Below are positions 50,201 through 61,215 of a DNA stretch of 64,000 bases, piece after piece; within the stretch, counting starts at the first letter, position 1; every line of letters begins with the position of its first letter. Position numbers and translations under genes: made by a program. Source of the DNA: Ditylenchus dipsaci (Eukaryota > Nematoda > Chromadorea > Rhabditida > Anguinidae); assembly GCA_004194705.1 (NCBI GenBank), contig SADC01000411.1, positions 42,922 to 106,921 of the forward strand. Reading direction: 5' to 3'. Below the pieces are notes generated by a model. It ran no database searches. It was not told where the DNA came from and saw only the letters and a program-made list of their open reading frames with translations.

Positions 50201-53200
50201 ACAAAACTATGATCAATATCTTCCTTTTTGGACAAAATTGGACTCTTTTTGGTCCCTTCCCACCCGAAAACAACCCTAAGCCTTTTTAAAAATGGTCAGA
50301 AATGGTAATTTTCGGCGGTCCCAAAACTCAATTTTTTATTGACTAGAACTCAAAAAAAGTCCTTTTCGAGCTTCATAGCTTTAGCTACATCAAATTAATA
50401 TAAACATTAAATTAGGGTTGTACAATGGGAATATTCCCGGGAATATTTCCGGGAATATTCCCGGGAACATTGGGAATATTCCCGGGTTTCCCGGTATTTC
50501 CCCTATATTGGAATATTCCCGGGAATATTCCCGGGTTTTCTATATTTCCGGGAATTTCTACAACTCTACATTAAATGCATCCAAATGAGTTTCGCCGAAA
50601 TGAGTGTGTACGGTTATTTCGGTAAATAATTTTTTGGTAACAGCACGAAAATTTTCTTACCAAAACGACATCTTACCAAATTGTCGCTTATATTTCGGTG
50701 TACAGGCTTTTTTCTATTTTTTATTGGGAAAGTCAAAATATTCCGAATTTTGATACGATCATTCAAAATTTTTGATTCCTGTCGAATTTTTGACTCTTGC
50801 AGTCGAAAATCCCGCTGCTTTGCCAACCCGAAAAATAAAGAGACGAACAACCATTCTCGATTAATCGATTATGATTCCTTATCCTCTAATTAACTAACTT
50901 TAGGTTTATCTCGGCTAACAATGGGTTTGCGTAAGTTGGGTGGTTCAGTGAAAAAAGTCTTTTGTGGACCAAAAAGTTGTAAAAATTTCTAATTTTTCTT
51001 CCAGTATAAAGAATGTTTTTAGACAAGAAGCGTTGGGAAGAAGAGCAAAATAAAATTAACCAGGAACTTCAAGACGCCTTGTATGATCAGAGCAAGATTC
51101 TGCAAAGTTTTAAAGTCACACTAGAGGACAGCGTCAGCACAAGGCGTGATAAAGAGGTAAAGTTTCCGAACATTAAAAAATTTGGTCTGAAGGACTTTTC
51201 TACAGATCGATCAGCTGGTAAAGGAAAACGCTGAATTGAAAAAATAATATTCTCTCACTGCTCGAAGACCAGCAGAATTTCAAGCGAACGGATGAAGTCA
51301 TGAATAACCTCAAGCTTGATATTGAAGGTTGGATTAATACGTTATTCTTATACAGTTTGATTTGGCTCTTTATATTTTCAGATGAGCGGAACAAGAATAC
51401 CGATTTGCGAAATGATATCAATGAGAATGATAAGAAAATCGCCCAGCTTCAGGAATCCGTGGCTAAGAATGTTTCCCATTTGGTTGCTCAAGAAAATACT
51501 ATGAGGGAAGGAAAGGAAACGGTGAACGACCTCAGGAATGAATTCAAAGGTTAAGACATTTGCTTTTTGAAGAAAAAAATATTAACCATATATTGTCTGA
51601 TTGCCGCTCCCCTTCAATAAGTACCCTCTTTAACTTCGAGATTTTGTATCTTGGTGCAGGAAAGTTTTTTTGAGCTGTTCTCTCTTCATTTTTTAATCTT
51701 TTCGTATTGGATTTTGGTTTAACACGCGAAAAGCTCAAAATGACTCCAATAAGTCCCCCCTAGAGGTTGTTCGTAAAATAAGAGCCCCGGGTATCAATTA
51801 TAGGAAATACGGTAATTTGTTCGTTATAGATGCGCAAACAAATATCATTGAGCTCAAGCAATCGGCGTGCAACATGCTGCTCCGTCTGAGCTCCACAGAA
51901 AAGGAGGTCAAGCACTTAAAATTGTTGGAGAAAGACTGTAGTGATCTCACGCTTGAAGTCCAAGGTAAGATCGGGATAACCAAGCCACATGAAACGCTCA
52001 AGTGGTCCCAGTCTGTATTTGCTGTAAATTTAGATCTTGTGAAGTACAAGCCTCATCTACCTTGTCCAGATTCCCTAATGACGTATTTCTCTAAATGCTG
52101 TATGTTACTGTTGCGATTTTTCGAAACGTTTGGCATTGAGTTCAAGGTTTAGTTTTCACTCCGGGTAATTTCGATTTGAAGCTCAACCTCAAGGATGTTA
52201 CAGATAGACTTGGTTTTCCCATTGCCAGTAATTGCACCACTGAAAAATATGTTATGGCTCTGACTTCTTGAAGATTGCTGATACATCCTGGTAAATGAAC
52301 CTTCTCTTCGTTGTTTTTGTATTATAATTTTTAAGGTGCATGGTTATTTCCAAACCCGGAACCCGTTCTTATTGCGAACTTCTCCTTTTCAATAAAGAAG
52401 AGAGTGCTGATTATTGTGTTGAGGCTCAGTGTTTTTTGGATCATTCTCAAAAAAATGGGGCAAGACGAGAGGTTGTCCTGCTTTATTGTTCTGTGTGTGG
52501 TCTATTTGAATAATCTAGAGGACACTGGATTTCACTGTTTGTCGGGGCTATTACCTAATAACGGGATTTTTTTCACACGTGGCATGATCTCTTCGACGCT
52601 AAGAACGGCTATGTGGACGCGGAAGGCAATGTTATGGTGAAGGTCAACTTTTGGATAAAGATGGCTAAATAATGAGGTGAAATTTTGTTCTTCTTTTGTG
52701 GTCAACATTATACACTTGTACTCGACTTGCAGGACTCGACTTGCAAGAAGTTTGCATGCCATCTGCATAAGAATTCTCTTCTCGGTTATGTTTTGCTTCT
52801 TGCGTGTGATTTCATCTAATAAAGTGTTGCCTTTGACATTGAAATTCTTAGGAACACATTTGGGTGAGCTTAAACGGCTTCAGGTCCTGCTTTTAGCCGA
52901 AAATGGAGAATTTATAAATATTATTCATAAATATTAATATTATTTTAGTATAATTTTGTTTATAGTGCTAGTAATTGTAGTGTTTAAACTTTAAAGTAAC
53001 TTTGGTTTATCAGCGAACTAACCTGTTGTCACCCATTTGCTTGTTTCTCTGGAACACTGAAGCCACCACTGAAAAAAAAAAAAAACAATCGTTTAAAGTT
53101 AAGTAAGAGTTCGGCTAAAAAAAATGCCGAAATTACCATGTTTGGGCCTGGCAAGGCGATCAAAGAAGCTGCGAACTTTGTCAGACTTCTCAGGTCCTAG

Positions 53201-53320
53201 TGTTTTGGCAGTGGCTGGAGCATTCCCATTGGATGATTTTCCATTTTGACATTTGCTGGCTGTGTTTGTGGTGAATCGCTGGACAAGATGGGGAATAGTG
53301 TGCCTCAATGAGTTTTTTGT
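47291..53320 (-). CDS. Gene of unknown product with two alternative last exons
   Basis: Exons on the minus strand: 53137-53320 (TTTTTAG acceptor; phase 0 in, 1 out; contains TLGPEKSDKVRSFFDRLARP), 53023-53068 (VVASVFQRNKQMGDNR; phase 1 in, 2 out), then two terminal candidates. The proximal one, 47560-47647, reads EQKGRNLTKFTDESLAMTDQ and ends KKGPI-stop. The distal one, 47291-47468, reads NGTSGIRSKVVRLRSRSSSL and ends NNVSL-stop. Both follow good acceptors (AAACAG, TGCAG) and both accept exactly the phase left by 53023-53068. They are therefore mutually exclusive endings. The distal tail is basic, Arg/Ser-rich and a plausible phospho-target. The 5.4-kb intron holds palindromes and the whole MATH gene on the opposite strand. 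The 5' end lies upstream and was not found. I recognise no family. Confidence 0.6.
47925..48840. repeat. Two tandem palindromes with GGCATGCCCACGCTAATA ends
   Basis: 47930-48162: AGTGGCATGCCCACGCTAAT ... ATTAGCGTGGGCATGCTCCT. 48163-48835: AAAGGGGCATACCCACGCTA ... ATTAGCGTGTGCATGCCCTT. The second has a long insertion (48300-48660) that is itself an inverted repeat (AGTAAATACATTAACAAGAG and its inverse). Both contain CTTGGTTTCTAACAAAAC. Confidence 0.8.
49235..50705. repeat. Foldback with TTTTGGTAAGAA array arms and three internal modules
   Basis: Left: GGCTGTACACCGAAATATAA then TTTTGGTAAGAA words and CATTTGGGCGCCC. Right: its inverse, ending GCTTATATTTCGGTGTACAG. Inside are the pogo-like palindrome 49417-49792, a copy of the CTCGAAAGTGACTATGG module (50090-50200) and the palindrome string 50413-50570. 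The end sequence matches the element at 14620-16215, though the arrays differ. Confidence 0.85.
50413..50570. repeat. TAGGGTTG-ended element built of GGGAATATTCCC palindromes
   Basis: Runs from ATTAGGGTTGTACAATGGG to TTTCTACAACTCTACATTA. The interior is GGGAATATTCCCGGGAATAT iterated, each word self-complementary. It has the same design as 6685-6836 but a different word. Confidence 0.8.
51013..52672 (+). CDS. Coiled-coil protein with C-terminal MATH (TRAF-like) domain
   Basis: Exons: 51013-51156, 51206-51327, 51382-51549, 51830-51964, 52034-52099, 52153-52290, 52336-52471 and 52519-52672 (TAA). Exons 1-4 encode heptad-rich coiled coil (KKRWEEEQNKINQELQDAL; NENDKKIAQLQESVAKN; LLRLSSTEKEVKHLKLLEKD). 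Exons 6-8 give a MATH fold: NFDLKLNLKDVTDRLGF, SDFLKIADTSWCMVISK, then GYYLITGFF and WHDLFDAKNGYVDAEG ending MVKVNFWIKMAK. Helical stalk plus terminal MATH is the TRAF plan; no RING or zinc finger is seen upstream. All phases fit if bases are restored in A/T runs near 51240, 52250 and 52570. The ATG at 51013 is chosen because an in-frame stop lies just upstream. The gene is nested, opposite strand, in the intron 47648-53022. A possible earlier start (ATGGGTTTGC|GTAAGT at 50931) does not join in frame. Confidence 0.75.
51595..51812. mobile_element. TACCG-type MITE filling intron 3 of the MATH gene
   Basis: Left CTGATTGCCGCTCCCCTTCA and right ATTATAGGAAATACGGTAA, with internal TTTTGTATCTTGGTGCAGGA. 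The acceptor TTCGTTATAG used by exon 4 begins within a few bases of the MITE end. The element sits almost on the splice site. Confidence 0.65.
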
Positions 53321-55789
53321 CTAAAAATATATTTTGGATTGGGCAAAACTATGTATACCAAATAAAATTCCTGCGACACTGGTTTATAACAATGCCTCTG
53401 CGAATTATAGCCAGTTTGAAATAATATTTTTCATTTTCAAGTGTTTTTCCAACAAAATTGCTATTTTCAGTAAAAATTTAATTTAAAAAATTATTCAGGT
53501 TGAAATTTATTCTGGTCACCTAGGAATTTTTTCATCGATTCGAATTACAAAAAAAAGTCTGAAAATAATGCTTGGTTGCTGAGATATATCCTAAAGTTGC
53601 ATGGTTGTCGTTTAAAATATGTACAGTCTAACTTCAAGGCGGTATCGTTATTACAAGATAGAGCGTTTGAAAAATAGACGTTTTTCAAAATACAACGGCT
53701 TTTCAAATAGCGAATTTCAAAAATGACGGTTTTCAAAATAACGCTTTTCAAAATAGACGGTTTTCAAAATACAGCGTTTTCAAAATAGGGGATTTCAAAA
53801 TAGTCGGTTTTCCTAATAGCGAATTTCAAATTAAAAGACTGAAAAAATAGCCACATTGAAATTAGCAGGTTTCACAGTAAATTTAGGTGCATAGACGTTT
53901 CCCCAAATTGAAACTTTGGCGCTACCGGAGTATACCCCCCCCCCCCAAATGAATTTTTTTTAAAGTGTTTCCAAACACCCTATATATCGACTTAAAATTG
54001 CCTCAGAAGCTCGAAAAAGGCATTATTTTTGTGTTCTAGCCAATAAAAAATTGAGTTTTGGGAGCACCCAATATACCTATTTTGACCATTTTTGAAGGGA
54101 TTTAGGGCCATATTAGGGTGAGAAAGGACCAAAAAAGGGCCAATTTAGTGTGAAAAGAAAGATGTTGAACATAGTTTTGTTGACTGGGGCCTACCGCATA
54201 AATAAACTCTGGTATGCATACATTTTTTATGCATCCAGAGTCACTTTCGAGTGATTTGCGTCTAAGGTATGTGGGTGTGCGCATCTCAACCCCAAGCAAC
54301 CAAGCCCCCTGCGCCCCCGAAGGGAACGCAGGAGGTTTGGTAGGTTAGAAATGCGCGCACTCACTTACCTTAGACATAATTCCGAGCAAGACTTCTGATC
54401 AAAATGCATTTAGAGACTATTTTCGCCCAGCTCCAGTGACCGAAACGGAAGTAGAATAGCCTTTAGTTAATGACTTAACTACCTCTCGTCAATGAAAGGT
54501 CAAAATTAAGAGCAGTGGTAATTTTCTAGAAAGAGAGAATGCGATGCTGGGCCAATCCATAAAATAAATACCGGCGCTACTTGCATATACCCCCCCCCCA
54601 AATCAACTTTTTTAAAATGTTCCAAACACCCCTATATCGACCTAAAATCGCCTCAGAAGCTCAAAAAAGACATTATTTTGAGTTCTGGTCAATAAAAAAT
54701 CGAGTTTCTGGACCACCAAAAAGTACCCATTTTGACCATTTTCGAAGGGATTTAAGGCTGTATTAGGGTGGGAACAGACCAAAAAGGGCCAATTTTGAAC
54801 AAAAAGGAAGATGTTGAACATAGTTTTGTTGACTGGGGCCTACCGCATAAATAAACTCTGGTATGCATACATTTTTTATGCATCCAGAGTCACTTTCGAG
54901 TGATTTGCGTCTAAGGTATGTGGGTGTGCGCATCTCACCCCAAGCAACCAAGCCCCCTGCGCCCCCGAAGGGGGCGCAGGGGGCTTGGTCGGTTAGAGAT
55001 GCGCGCACTCACTTACCTTAGACATAATTCCGAGAAGACTCTTGAAAAAAAAATGCATTTCTAGGCTCTTTTTGCCCACCTCCAGTGACTAAACATGCCA
55101 CAACAGGCACATGGTCGAAATTTCAAAATGTCCAAAACTCAGTTTTTTATTAACCAGAACTTAAAAATAATGTCTTTTTTGAATCTCCCGAGGCAATTTT
55201 GGGTCGATATAGGGGTTTTTAAAAACACTTTAAAAAAAAATTCATTTGGGGGGGGGGGGTATACTCCGGTAGGGTCAAACTTTTTTTCAAACAACAGGGG
55301 GGGGGCCAAGGCAGATTTTTTTTAGTTTTTTTCGAAACTTTTTAGATTGTGTCCGAACCACTCCAAACCATCGCAAACCACCCCAAATACCCTCAAACCG
55401 CCTTAAACATCCCTAACAAAACCCAAACTAAAAAATAGATAACCCATTTTCTAACTTAAAATTGTGTGGGGAATCAGGTTTGTTGGATCAAAATCAATAT
55501 TTCACCCACGCAAAGCCCAAACGCGCGTGGGTACCTCCTGGTCAGTGGATATCCACCTGGATGACCTGAAAAATTAAAATTTCTTAAGAATAAAAATAAA
55601 CCATTTTTTCCTAACTTAAAATTGTGTGAGGAATTGGGCTTGTTAAGACCAAAAGTGCGATTCCACATGCCCAACCCCAAACCTGGGATGGCCACCCACC
55701 TGGACAGGTTGATATCGAGGGAACTCCAGAGTAGGCTACATTCACCCAAATGACCTGAAAAGTCAAACGCTTGTCTTTTTATATTGGCT

Positions 55790-56215
55790 TGTTCACGTTG
55801 TGAGAGTTAGAGTTCGGGATTTTGAGTACATAAACACCTCTGATCCTAACTCTAACTCGAACTCAAACTCTAACTCTAACTCGAGAGTGTTCATGTACCT
55901 AGAGTAGAGTTCGAGGTTGGATTTGAAGTGTTAATGCATATAACTTGGATTTTATTTTAGTAAACCCCTAAAAACTACTTTCACTGGCTTTAGACGGCTT
56001 TGGAGTGAGATTCTGAGCTATCTAAGCTATATACATGAACATTTTCAAGCTCGACTTCTAACTCTAACTCGATGTACGTGAACACCATCGAGTTAGAGTT
56101 AGAGTTTGAGTTCGGGTTTTTGAGTACATAAACACCTCTCACCCGAACTCTAACTCGAACTCTTAACTCGAACTCTAACTCGAACTCTAACTCTCACAAC
56201 GTGAACAGCCATATC
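55790..56215. repeat. Foldback with CGAACTCTAACT array arms
   Basis: Starts TGTTCACGTTGTGAGAGTTA and ends TAACTCTCACAACGTGAACA. The arms iterate AACTCTAACTCGAACTC and its inverse. TTGAGTACATAAACACCTCT occurs in both halves. The centre near 55960-56030 holds GGTTTACT-like and GTGAGATTCTGAGC pieces. Confidence 0.88.
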
Positions 56216-56849
56216 TGAAATTATGGTAAAGTAAGGTATATGCCCAGGTGGATTTAAACCACCAACCTCTACATCACCTATTAGAATCGCTCACAACTCC
56301 ATCCAGAGTGACCAAACCAAGTAGTCAACCACTTGTAGCAATTTTTTTTATAATTTTTGGGTTCTAAAACCTGTTTTCTGGATTGATTTTGGCGTGCTGA
56401 AGATGGTTTGACAGTGGTAAAACGCCGTTTTCTCGGGTATTTTTGAGTTACGGTGAAATCGAGTTTTGGTAAAATCAATTGTAACCCAATACTCAAAAAA
56501 TACCACACAAAACTATTTCACTATTAACAAACCATTTCAGCGTGTCCGAATCAGTCCAGAAAACAAGTTTTGGAACATGAAAAACGTGAAAAAAATTGGT
56601 CAAGTGGACGTCCACTTGGTTTTACCCTGCAAGGGGTTTGCACTTAAGGGGAGGGGGGTGCTGCACTTGGGGGTCTGTCGTAGTGCAATGGGTGACTTAC
56701 TGAGTTGGTGCTAGTATCTTCTCCGGTTCAAATCCACCTGGTAGCTGGCCTTTTTAATTTTTTCTTATTTTTTTTTTAAATTTTGGCTAGAAAATCACAC
56801 AAGCCCTTGAAGGGGTAGGGGGGGGGGGGGGGTGGAAAGCTACATAGGT

Positions 56850-57168
56850 TTGAAAAAGTGGCTTCCATGGCGCAGTGCGTAAGTGCTCGCGTTTTTTTGG
56901 CCAAAATGGTTTTTGGTGTTGCAGGTTCAATCCACGTAGGGCCACTATTTTTTTTTCGCTTGTTTGGCCATTTTAAAGATAATTTGGGTCGCTGATCCCG
57001 AATCTGGCGTCAAAAAAGTCTAATTGTCTCTAAATGGCCAAACAAGCCAAAAAAAATAGTGTGCCCCTACGTGGGATTGAACCTGCAACACCAAAAAACA
57101 CCATTTGGGCCAAAAACGCGAGCAATTACGCACTGCGCCATGGAAGCCACTTTTTCAAACCTAAATGG
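56850..57168. repeat. tRNA-like SINE foldback, GGCGCAGTGCGTAAG type
   Basis: Left CTTCCATGGCGCAGTGCGTA with box B-like TGCAGGTTCAATCC. Right is the inverse, with GGATTGAACCTGCAACACC and TACGCACTGCGCCATGGAAG. The centre CGCTGATCCCGAATCTGGCG matches the copy at 38465-38775. Confidence 0.88.
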
Positions 57169-57359
57169 CTTCCTCCCCCCTTTAAGCAACAAGAATGAAA
57201 AAAAAATCATGCAGCCTTACTGATGAAATCGACTACTTAAAAGAAATTTACAAAGATTCATACAGCAGTTTTCAGTCGAAAAACCGCTTATTTTGAATAC
57301 CCTATTTTGAAAACCGTTGTATTTTGAAAACGTCTATTTTCTAACCTTATTTTGTAATG

Positions 57360-59215
57360 ACATACCGCCAACTTCAAAGGGCAAAACTTTTCCTGTCGCC
57401 CTAAATCTTTTTTGGTCGCCGAAAAACTCTTTTTTTGTACCGAAAATTTTTAAATCTTATTTTTAATTTTACTCACTTTTTTACATTTTTATCAAAGTTT
57501 TAACACCATCAGGTAGCTCTGCGATTCTACGGGGTGAACCAAAAAACCCCTGAACTTTGACGGCGCCATAAGACCAGTTTATTATGACTTTTTCTGCCGA
57601 TGATATGACATTTTGTAGCCCCGACATTGCTCTAACGAATGGTGTATTGAGATTTTAAGCTTAATTTCGGTATTCACACCCCAGTCAAATTCGGTATACA
57701 CACCCAGTCGAAAATCAGCTTGGGGGACCGAGGCGAATTTTTTAAAATTTTTTCGTAAAAAAAATTGAATTTTTTTACCAAAAAAAATAATTTTCTAAAA
57801 TGAAAATTTTTTACGAAAAAGTTAACACGCAAAAGCCGACTGTAACTTTCGGTGTATAGGACTGACTTTCAACGCTGAGCACGATGGCAAAAAAATTTCG
57901 TGAAAGGTGTGGGTGGAACGGGTAAAATAGCTCCTAAAATAGGTCACTTTCACCTACTCCTGCCGCCTGGAATTTGAGAAAATATCGGTGGTACTCGCTC
58001 AAATTGAAGCAGCACTTAGATGTATGATATACCGAAATGGAGGGCGTAATCAGGGTTATCTATTGCGCGCAAACTTGTATCTGATGATTTTTATTTCCAG
58101 AGCATTTTAGATTTTTCATTACAAGCAGTTTTCGAAACCTTCAATTTTAACCATAAAATGGTCCTAGACATGCCTCTATCATGTGATATTTTTTATTTTC
58201 TAAAAAATTCGTTGAAATTTTTTGAAAAAAATCAAAACTAAGCCACAACCACTTGAATTCTCGTCCGAAAGACCATGGTTTTCGTAGTTTCGGAGTCAAA
58301 ATGTTTGCCTTGAATCTTGTTATATCGCTTGTTGTTCTTGTGAGTCTTTGCACTAGTTCTGCTGAATTTTCACGCTGATCACTTGCTATATATATACTCT
58401 CAATTTCTTTAGAAAATTGTCCAAGAATATGCAAACCAGGTATCCTTCAAATTTCAATTTTAGGAAAACTGCTGGTCTTACCTCTTCTTCAATTTCTGAA
58501 AAGCTTTTGCCAAAATTTTGTAGAAACAAAATTTCAAATTTCTGTTAAAACCATCTTGTGAGCTCAAAAAGTTGATGGGGGGTCAAGAATACAGATTTTG
58601 TACTTTTTTATAAAAAAATCGATATTTTTGTATTTTTGAAATGTTGACCCCTAAAATGTTGACCCTCAACAGTGCTGTAAATCTCGGCACCGGCTAAACT
58701 TCAGGCACCTGTTGCTCGCCGTTATTAGTATTACCCAGCTCGGTGCCGCGGATTAATAGGTAGCTCAGACATCGGCACCGGGCTAGGAATGAAAAAAATT
58801 ATTGAAACCTTTCTACATAGTGGCACCGATTGGCACCGACAATTCACACAGATTTTACGTTAAAATTGTTTCGGTGCCAAGCCGGTGCCGCTATGTAGAA
58901 AGGTAAATGATTAATTTTTTCATTCCTAGCCCGGTGCCGATGTCTGAGCTACCTATTCATCCGCGGCACCGGGCTGGTATTGTTAATTACTGCGAGAAAC
59001 AGGGCCTAAAGTTAAGCCGGTGCCAAGATTTACAGCACTGCCCTCAACACACTATAATTACAGCCATTCGCAACTAAGTCATAATTAAAACTGGCCTTAC
59101 GGCGACGTCAAAGTTCAAGGTTTTTTTCGGTTCACCCTTTAAATTGCAGAGCTACCTGATTGCGTTGAAACCGACAAAAAGATATTTTCGGCGACAAGAA
59201 AAAGTTTTGTCCAAC
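57360..59215. repeat. Nested inverted repeats with GGTCGCC, GGGGTGAACC and GGCACCG arms
   Basis: Outer pair: CATCAGGTAGCTCTGCGATT (57510) and AATTGCAGAGCTACCTGATT (59143). Next pair: AACTTTGACGGCGCC (57562) and GGCGACGTCAAAGTT (59102). Inner: 58670-59045, with TGCTGTAAATCTCGGCACCG and CGGTGCCAAGATTTACAGCA, plus iterated CGGCACCG/CGG TGCCG words. A candidate minus-strand exon (58147-58434) lies between the middle and inner pairs. Confidence 0.82.
58147..58434 (-). CDS. Possible exon, product unknown
   Basis: The open stretch contains EIESIYIASDQRENSAELVQ and LTRTTSDITRFKANILTP. It then enters a CCATGGTC-type repeat end near 58270, after which the frame is probably meaningless. TTTTCAG|AAATTGAAGAAGAG|GTAAGA just upstream (about 58475-58500) looks like a 14-bp mini-exon. 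Only the first half is protein-like. It may be an exon of the gene at 47291-53320 or a captured fragment. Confidence 0.25.
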   Translation of the reverse strand: MHILGQFSKEIESIYIASDQRENSAELVQRLTRTTSDITRFKANILTPKLRKPWSFGREFKWLWLSFDFFQKISTNFLENKKYHMIEACLGPFYG

Positions 59216-59269
59216 TTTTAAGGATAACTCTTTTTACTGCACACATTTGGCTCTTTTAGAGAAATTTTT

Positions 59270-59480
59270 TTCTCTCTTTCTGCTACGTTCGCTTTTTTTG
59301 TGCCACAGTTTGGCTAAACTAAGACATGGCGAAAAAGCCAAATCGTGAGAGAATAAGCAAAACATGGCCGAAAAAGCGAAACGTGCAGAAAAAAGAGATG
59401 CTGGCAGAAAAACTTTTTATAGCTCAATTCGAAAAACATGGGCAGAAAGAAGCCAAGTCGTGGCAGAAAACGTCGGACTT
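59270..59480. repeat. TGGCAGAAAAA-type oligo array
   Basis: CATGGCGAAAAAGCC, ATGGCCGAAAAAGCGAAAC, GTGCAGAAAAAAG, CTGGCAGAAAAAC and GTGGCAGAAAAC recur at 15-40-bp spacing. Inverse words TTTCTGCTACGTTCGC (59277) and TTTCTGCCACATAG (59600) suggest a decayed foldback. Confidence 0.6.
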
Positions 59481-59687
59481 TAAATCATAGCTCAGCAACC
59501 AATTTTTAAAATTTTTTCTTGTAATTGACTATATAAGATGTTCACCTTGTGTTACCAAGGCGAAAAGTCAAATTTTTGGTCAACAATTTTAAAATTGTCT
59601 TTCTGCCACATAGAAACTTATTCCGTCTGCTTTGAAACATCATGCATATTAAAAACCCGTCATTGATCGTTTACCGTATAAGGAAGT

Positions 59688-59905
59688 TCAGCCAGTTATG
59701 ACCATTGCCGAGTAAGAGGGTATGGACTCAGAGGCACCTAGTTTTTTAATCAAAAATCCTACAAAGGCATTTCCATTCTCCTGGCCATCATCATATTTTC
59801 GCACGACTGTGATAAAGTCCCTGTGAACTCTGCCAGGAGCAGGTGGAGGAAGTTGGGTCGCAGACCACTGGATTTGGAGCAACGACTCTCACTCCGACGC
59901 ATCAT
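59688..59905 (-). CDS. Candidate first exon, product unknown
   Basis: ATG at 59905 begins MMRRSES. After a one-base shift the frame reads LLQIQWSATQLPPPAPGR, VHRDFITVVRKYDDGQENG and NAFVGFLIKKLGASESIPSY before a stop at 59688. The composition is protein-like and unlike the surrounding AT-rich DNA. No clear donor is seen; ATG|GTCATA near 59697 is weak. I recognise no family. Confidence 0.35.
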
Positions 59906-61069
59906 ATAATTAATTTTCACTGATTTCAGTCAAATGGGCAAGTTTTACTAAAAAATAGGAAATCAAGTACAAATTGCAAAAACAGGAACACAAGTATCAA
60001 TTTCACCAATTTATATACAAAAGCAGCCACAGAATTATCGATTGGGTATTGGTTAATAAACCAACGCAATGACTCAGCTAACCCATCCAAAAAAAGTGAA
60101 AGCAGATGGGGCCGCCACCCTAGTCAAAAAAAATGTGCGCGCCAGCCAAAAAACAACATTCTTGGGACAAAAATTAGTTAGTCATCCTGTGTGTGACCAC
60201 TGCCAACAAACAAATGAATTCCTTGTTTTTGAATTAAAATGGAAAAAAGCATATTCATAGAAGTGTTAAAATTCGTTACGCAATAAAAAAATTTTCGGCT
60301 TATTGCCGTATGGTAGTTTTTTTTGTCATGATTCCATAGAGTATTTTTTTTTTATTTTTGAGAAAAAATTGTGGGTCATTTTCCGTTTTGCCTAAAATTC
60401 AATAAAAAATCTTTAATACTAGCTTAACTTACTAGCTTACCAGTGCCCAAGGCTTTTCGTGTGGTTTTCAGCCACAATTTATTATTCAAAAACATACTAA
60501 TAACAGTGAATGGTTTTATTTATGTATGTATATGTAATATTTCAAGAGCACTATTAATGAAGAATTAGCAAATCTCAATATTGGGCGAATGTACGTAGGC
60601 CATTAACGAAAATAATGCCTTGATATCACAAGTCCTAGAATCAACACATAATCAGAGAGATTGTAGATACTTTTTCGGATTTCACCCTGTTTACTCGTCT
60701 GGTTATTCTAAAAGTTCTAGTTCACAAATGGTCGGATCGATATATTTTCCCTGAAATTAAACTGTTTTCAGATGTTAGTTGTTTTAAAAATGTTGACTGA
60801 AACTCAGTAAAACTTCATAGTATTTGGACTACGTCGTTTTTTTGTCCGGTGCACGTCAGCCTTGAAAGACCATGAAACTGTAAGAACCAGCACTTTGCGG
60901 AATTCGAATTTGCGTGGGACCACCGCAGTTTTGTCCATATGTTTAAATCAATTTTTGTGTGCATGAAATTTGAATTCCATTCATGAGTAAATTTTTAACA
61001 CGATTCATATAAGTAATTATGGTGCAGTGAAATGGGATAAGTCGTACGATCGGACAGCATCCGAGTGCC
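59906..61069. other. No supportable feature
   Basis: AT-rich. A 63-codon plus-strand frame at 60069-60260 contains CDHCQQTNE but lacks splice context and is not called. AATAAAA occurs at 60277. No repeats of the families described elsewhere are obvious, apart from isolated words. Confidence 0.4.
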
Positions 61070-61215
61070 CACCTCTCCAAAAAGTATTTTCTCTAAGCAA
61101 ACTTTTTTTTAGTTTTCCTACAAGTTAGCGCGCTACACATGCAAAAAAGAAACTTAAAAAAATCAAGGGAACGCAAAAAAGTACGCTTAGAGAAAAATAC
61201 TCTTTGGAGGGCCGA
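61070..61215. repeat. Short palindrome, CTCCAAAAAGTATTTTCTC arms
   Basis: CCACCTCTCCAAAAAGTATT and AGAAAAATACTCTTTGGAGG are inverted. TTTTCTCTAAGC / GCTTAGAGAAAA continue the arms. Confidence 0.7.

Larger units (their letters stand above)
53620..57370. repeat. Multiply nested foldback with TTTTCAAAATAGACGG array arms
   Basis: Outer arms: 53640-53870 iterate TTTTCAAAATA(G)ACG, and 57270-57345 iterate the inverse TATTTTGAAAACGTC. The outermost words GTCTAACTTCAAGGCGGTAT (53627) and ATACCGCCAACTTCAAAG (57362) are also inverted. Interior: two direct copies (about 53925-54560 and 54565-55090) of a C-run-led module, an inverted partial copy (55120-55275), a minisatellite (55340-55440), SINE-like CCAGGTGG pieces (55490-55760), a TCTAACTCGAAC foldback (55790-56215), a SINE foldback relative (56230-56620) and the tRNA-like foldback 56850-57168. 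Confidence 0.85.

Noticed and set aside
56815..56835. Long G-run as a possible regulatory quadruplex
   Set aside because: Homopolymer length is unreliable in this assembly and no gene start is near.
60069..60260. Plus-strand 63-codon frame with CDHCQQTNE
   Set aside because: A single CxxC is not enough for a zinc finger. No splice sites, neighbours or codon pattern support it.
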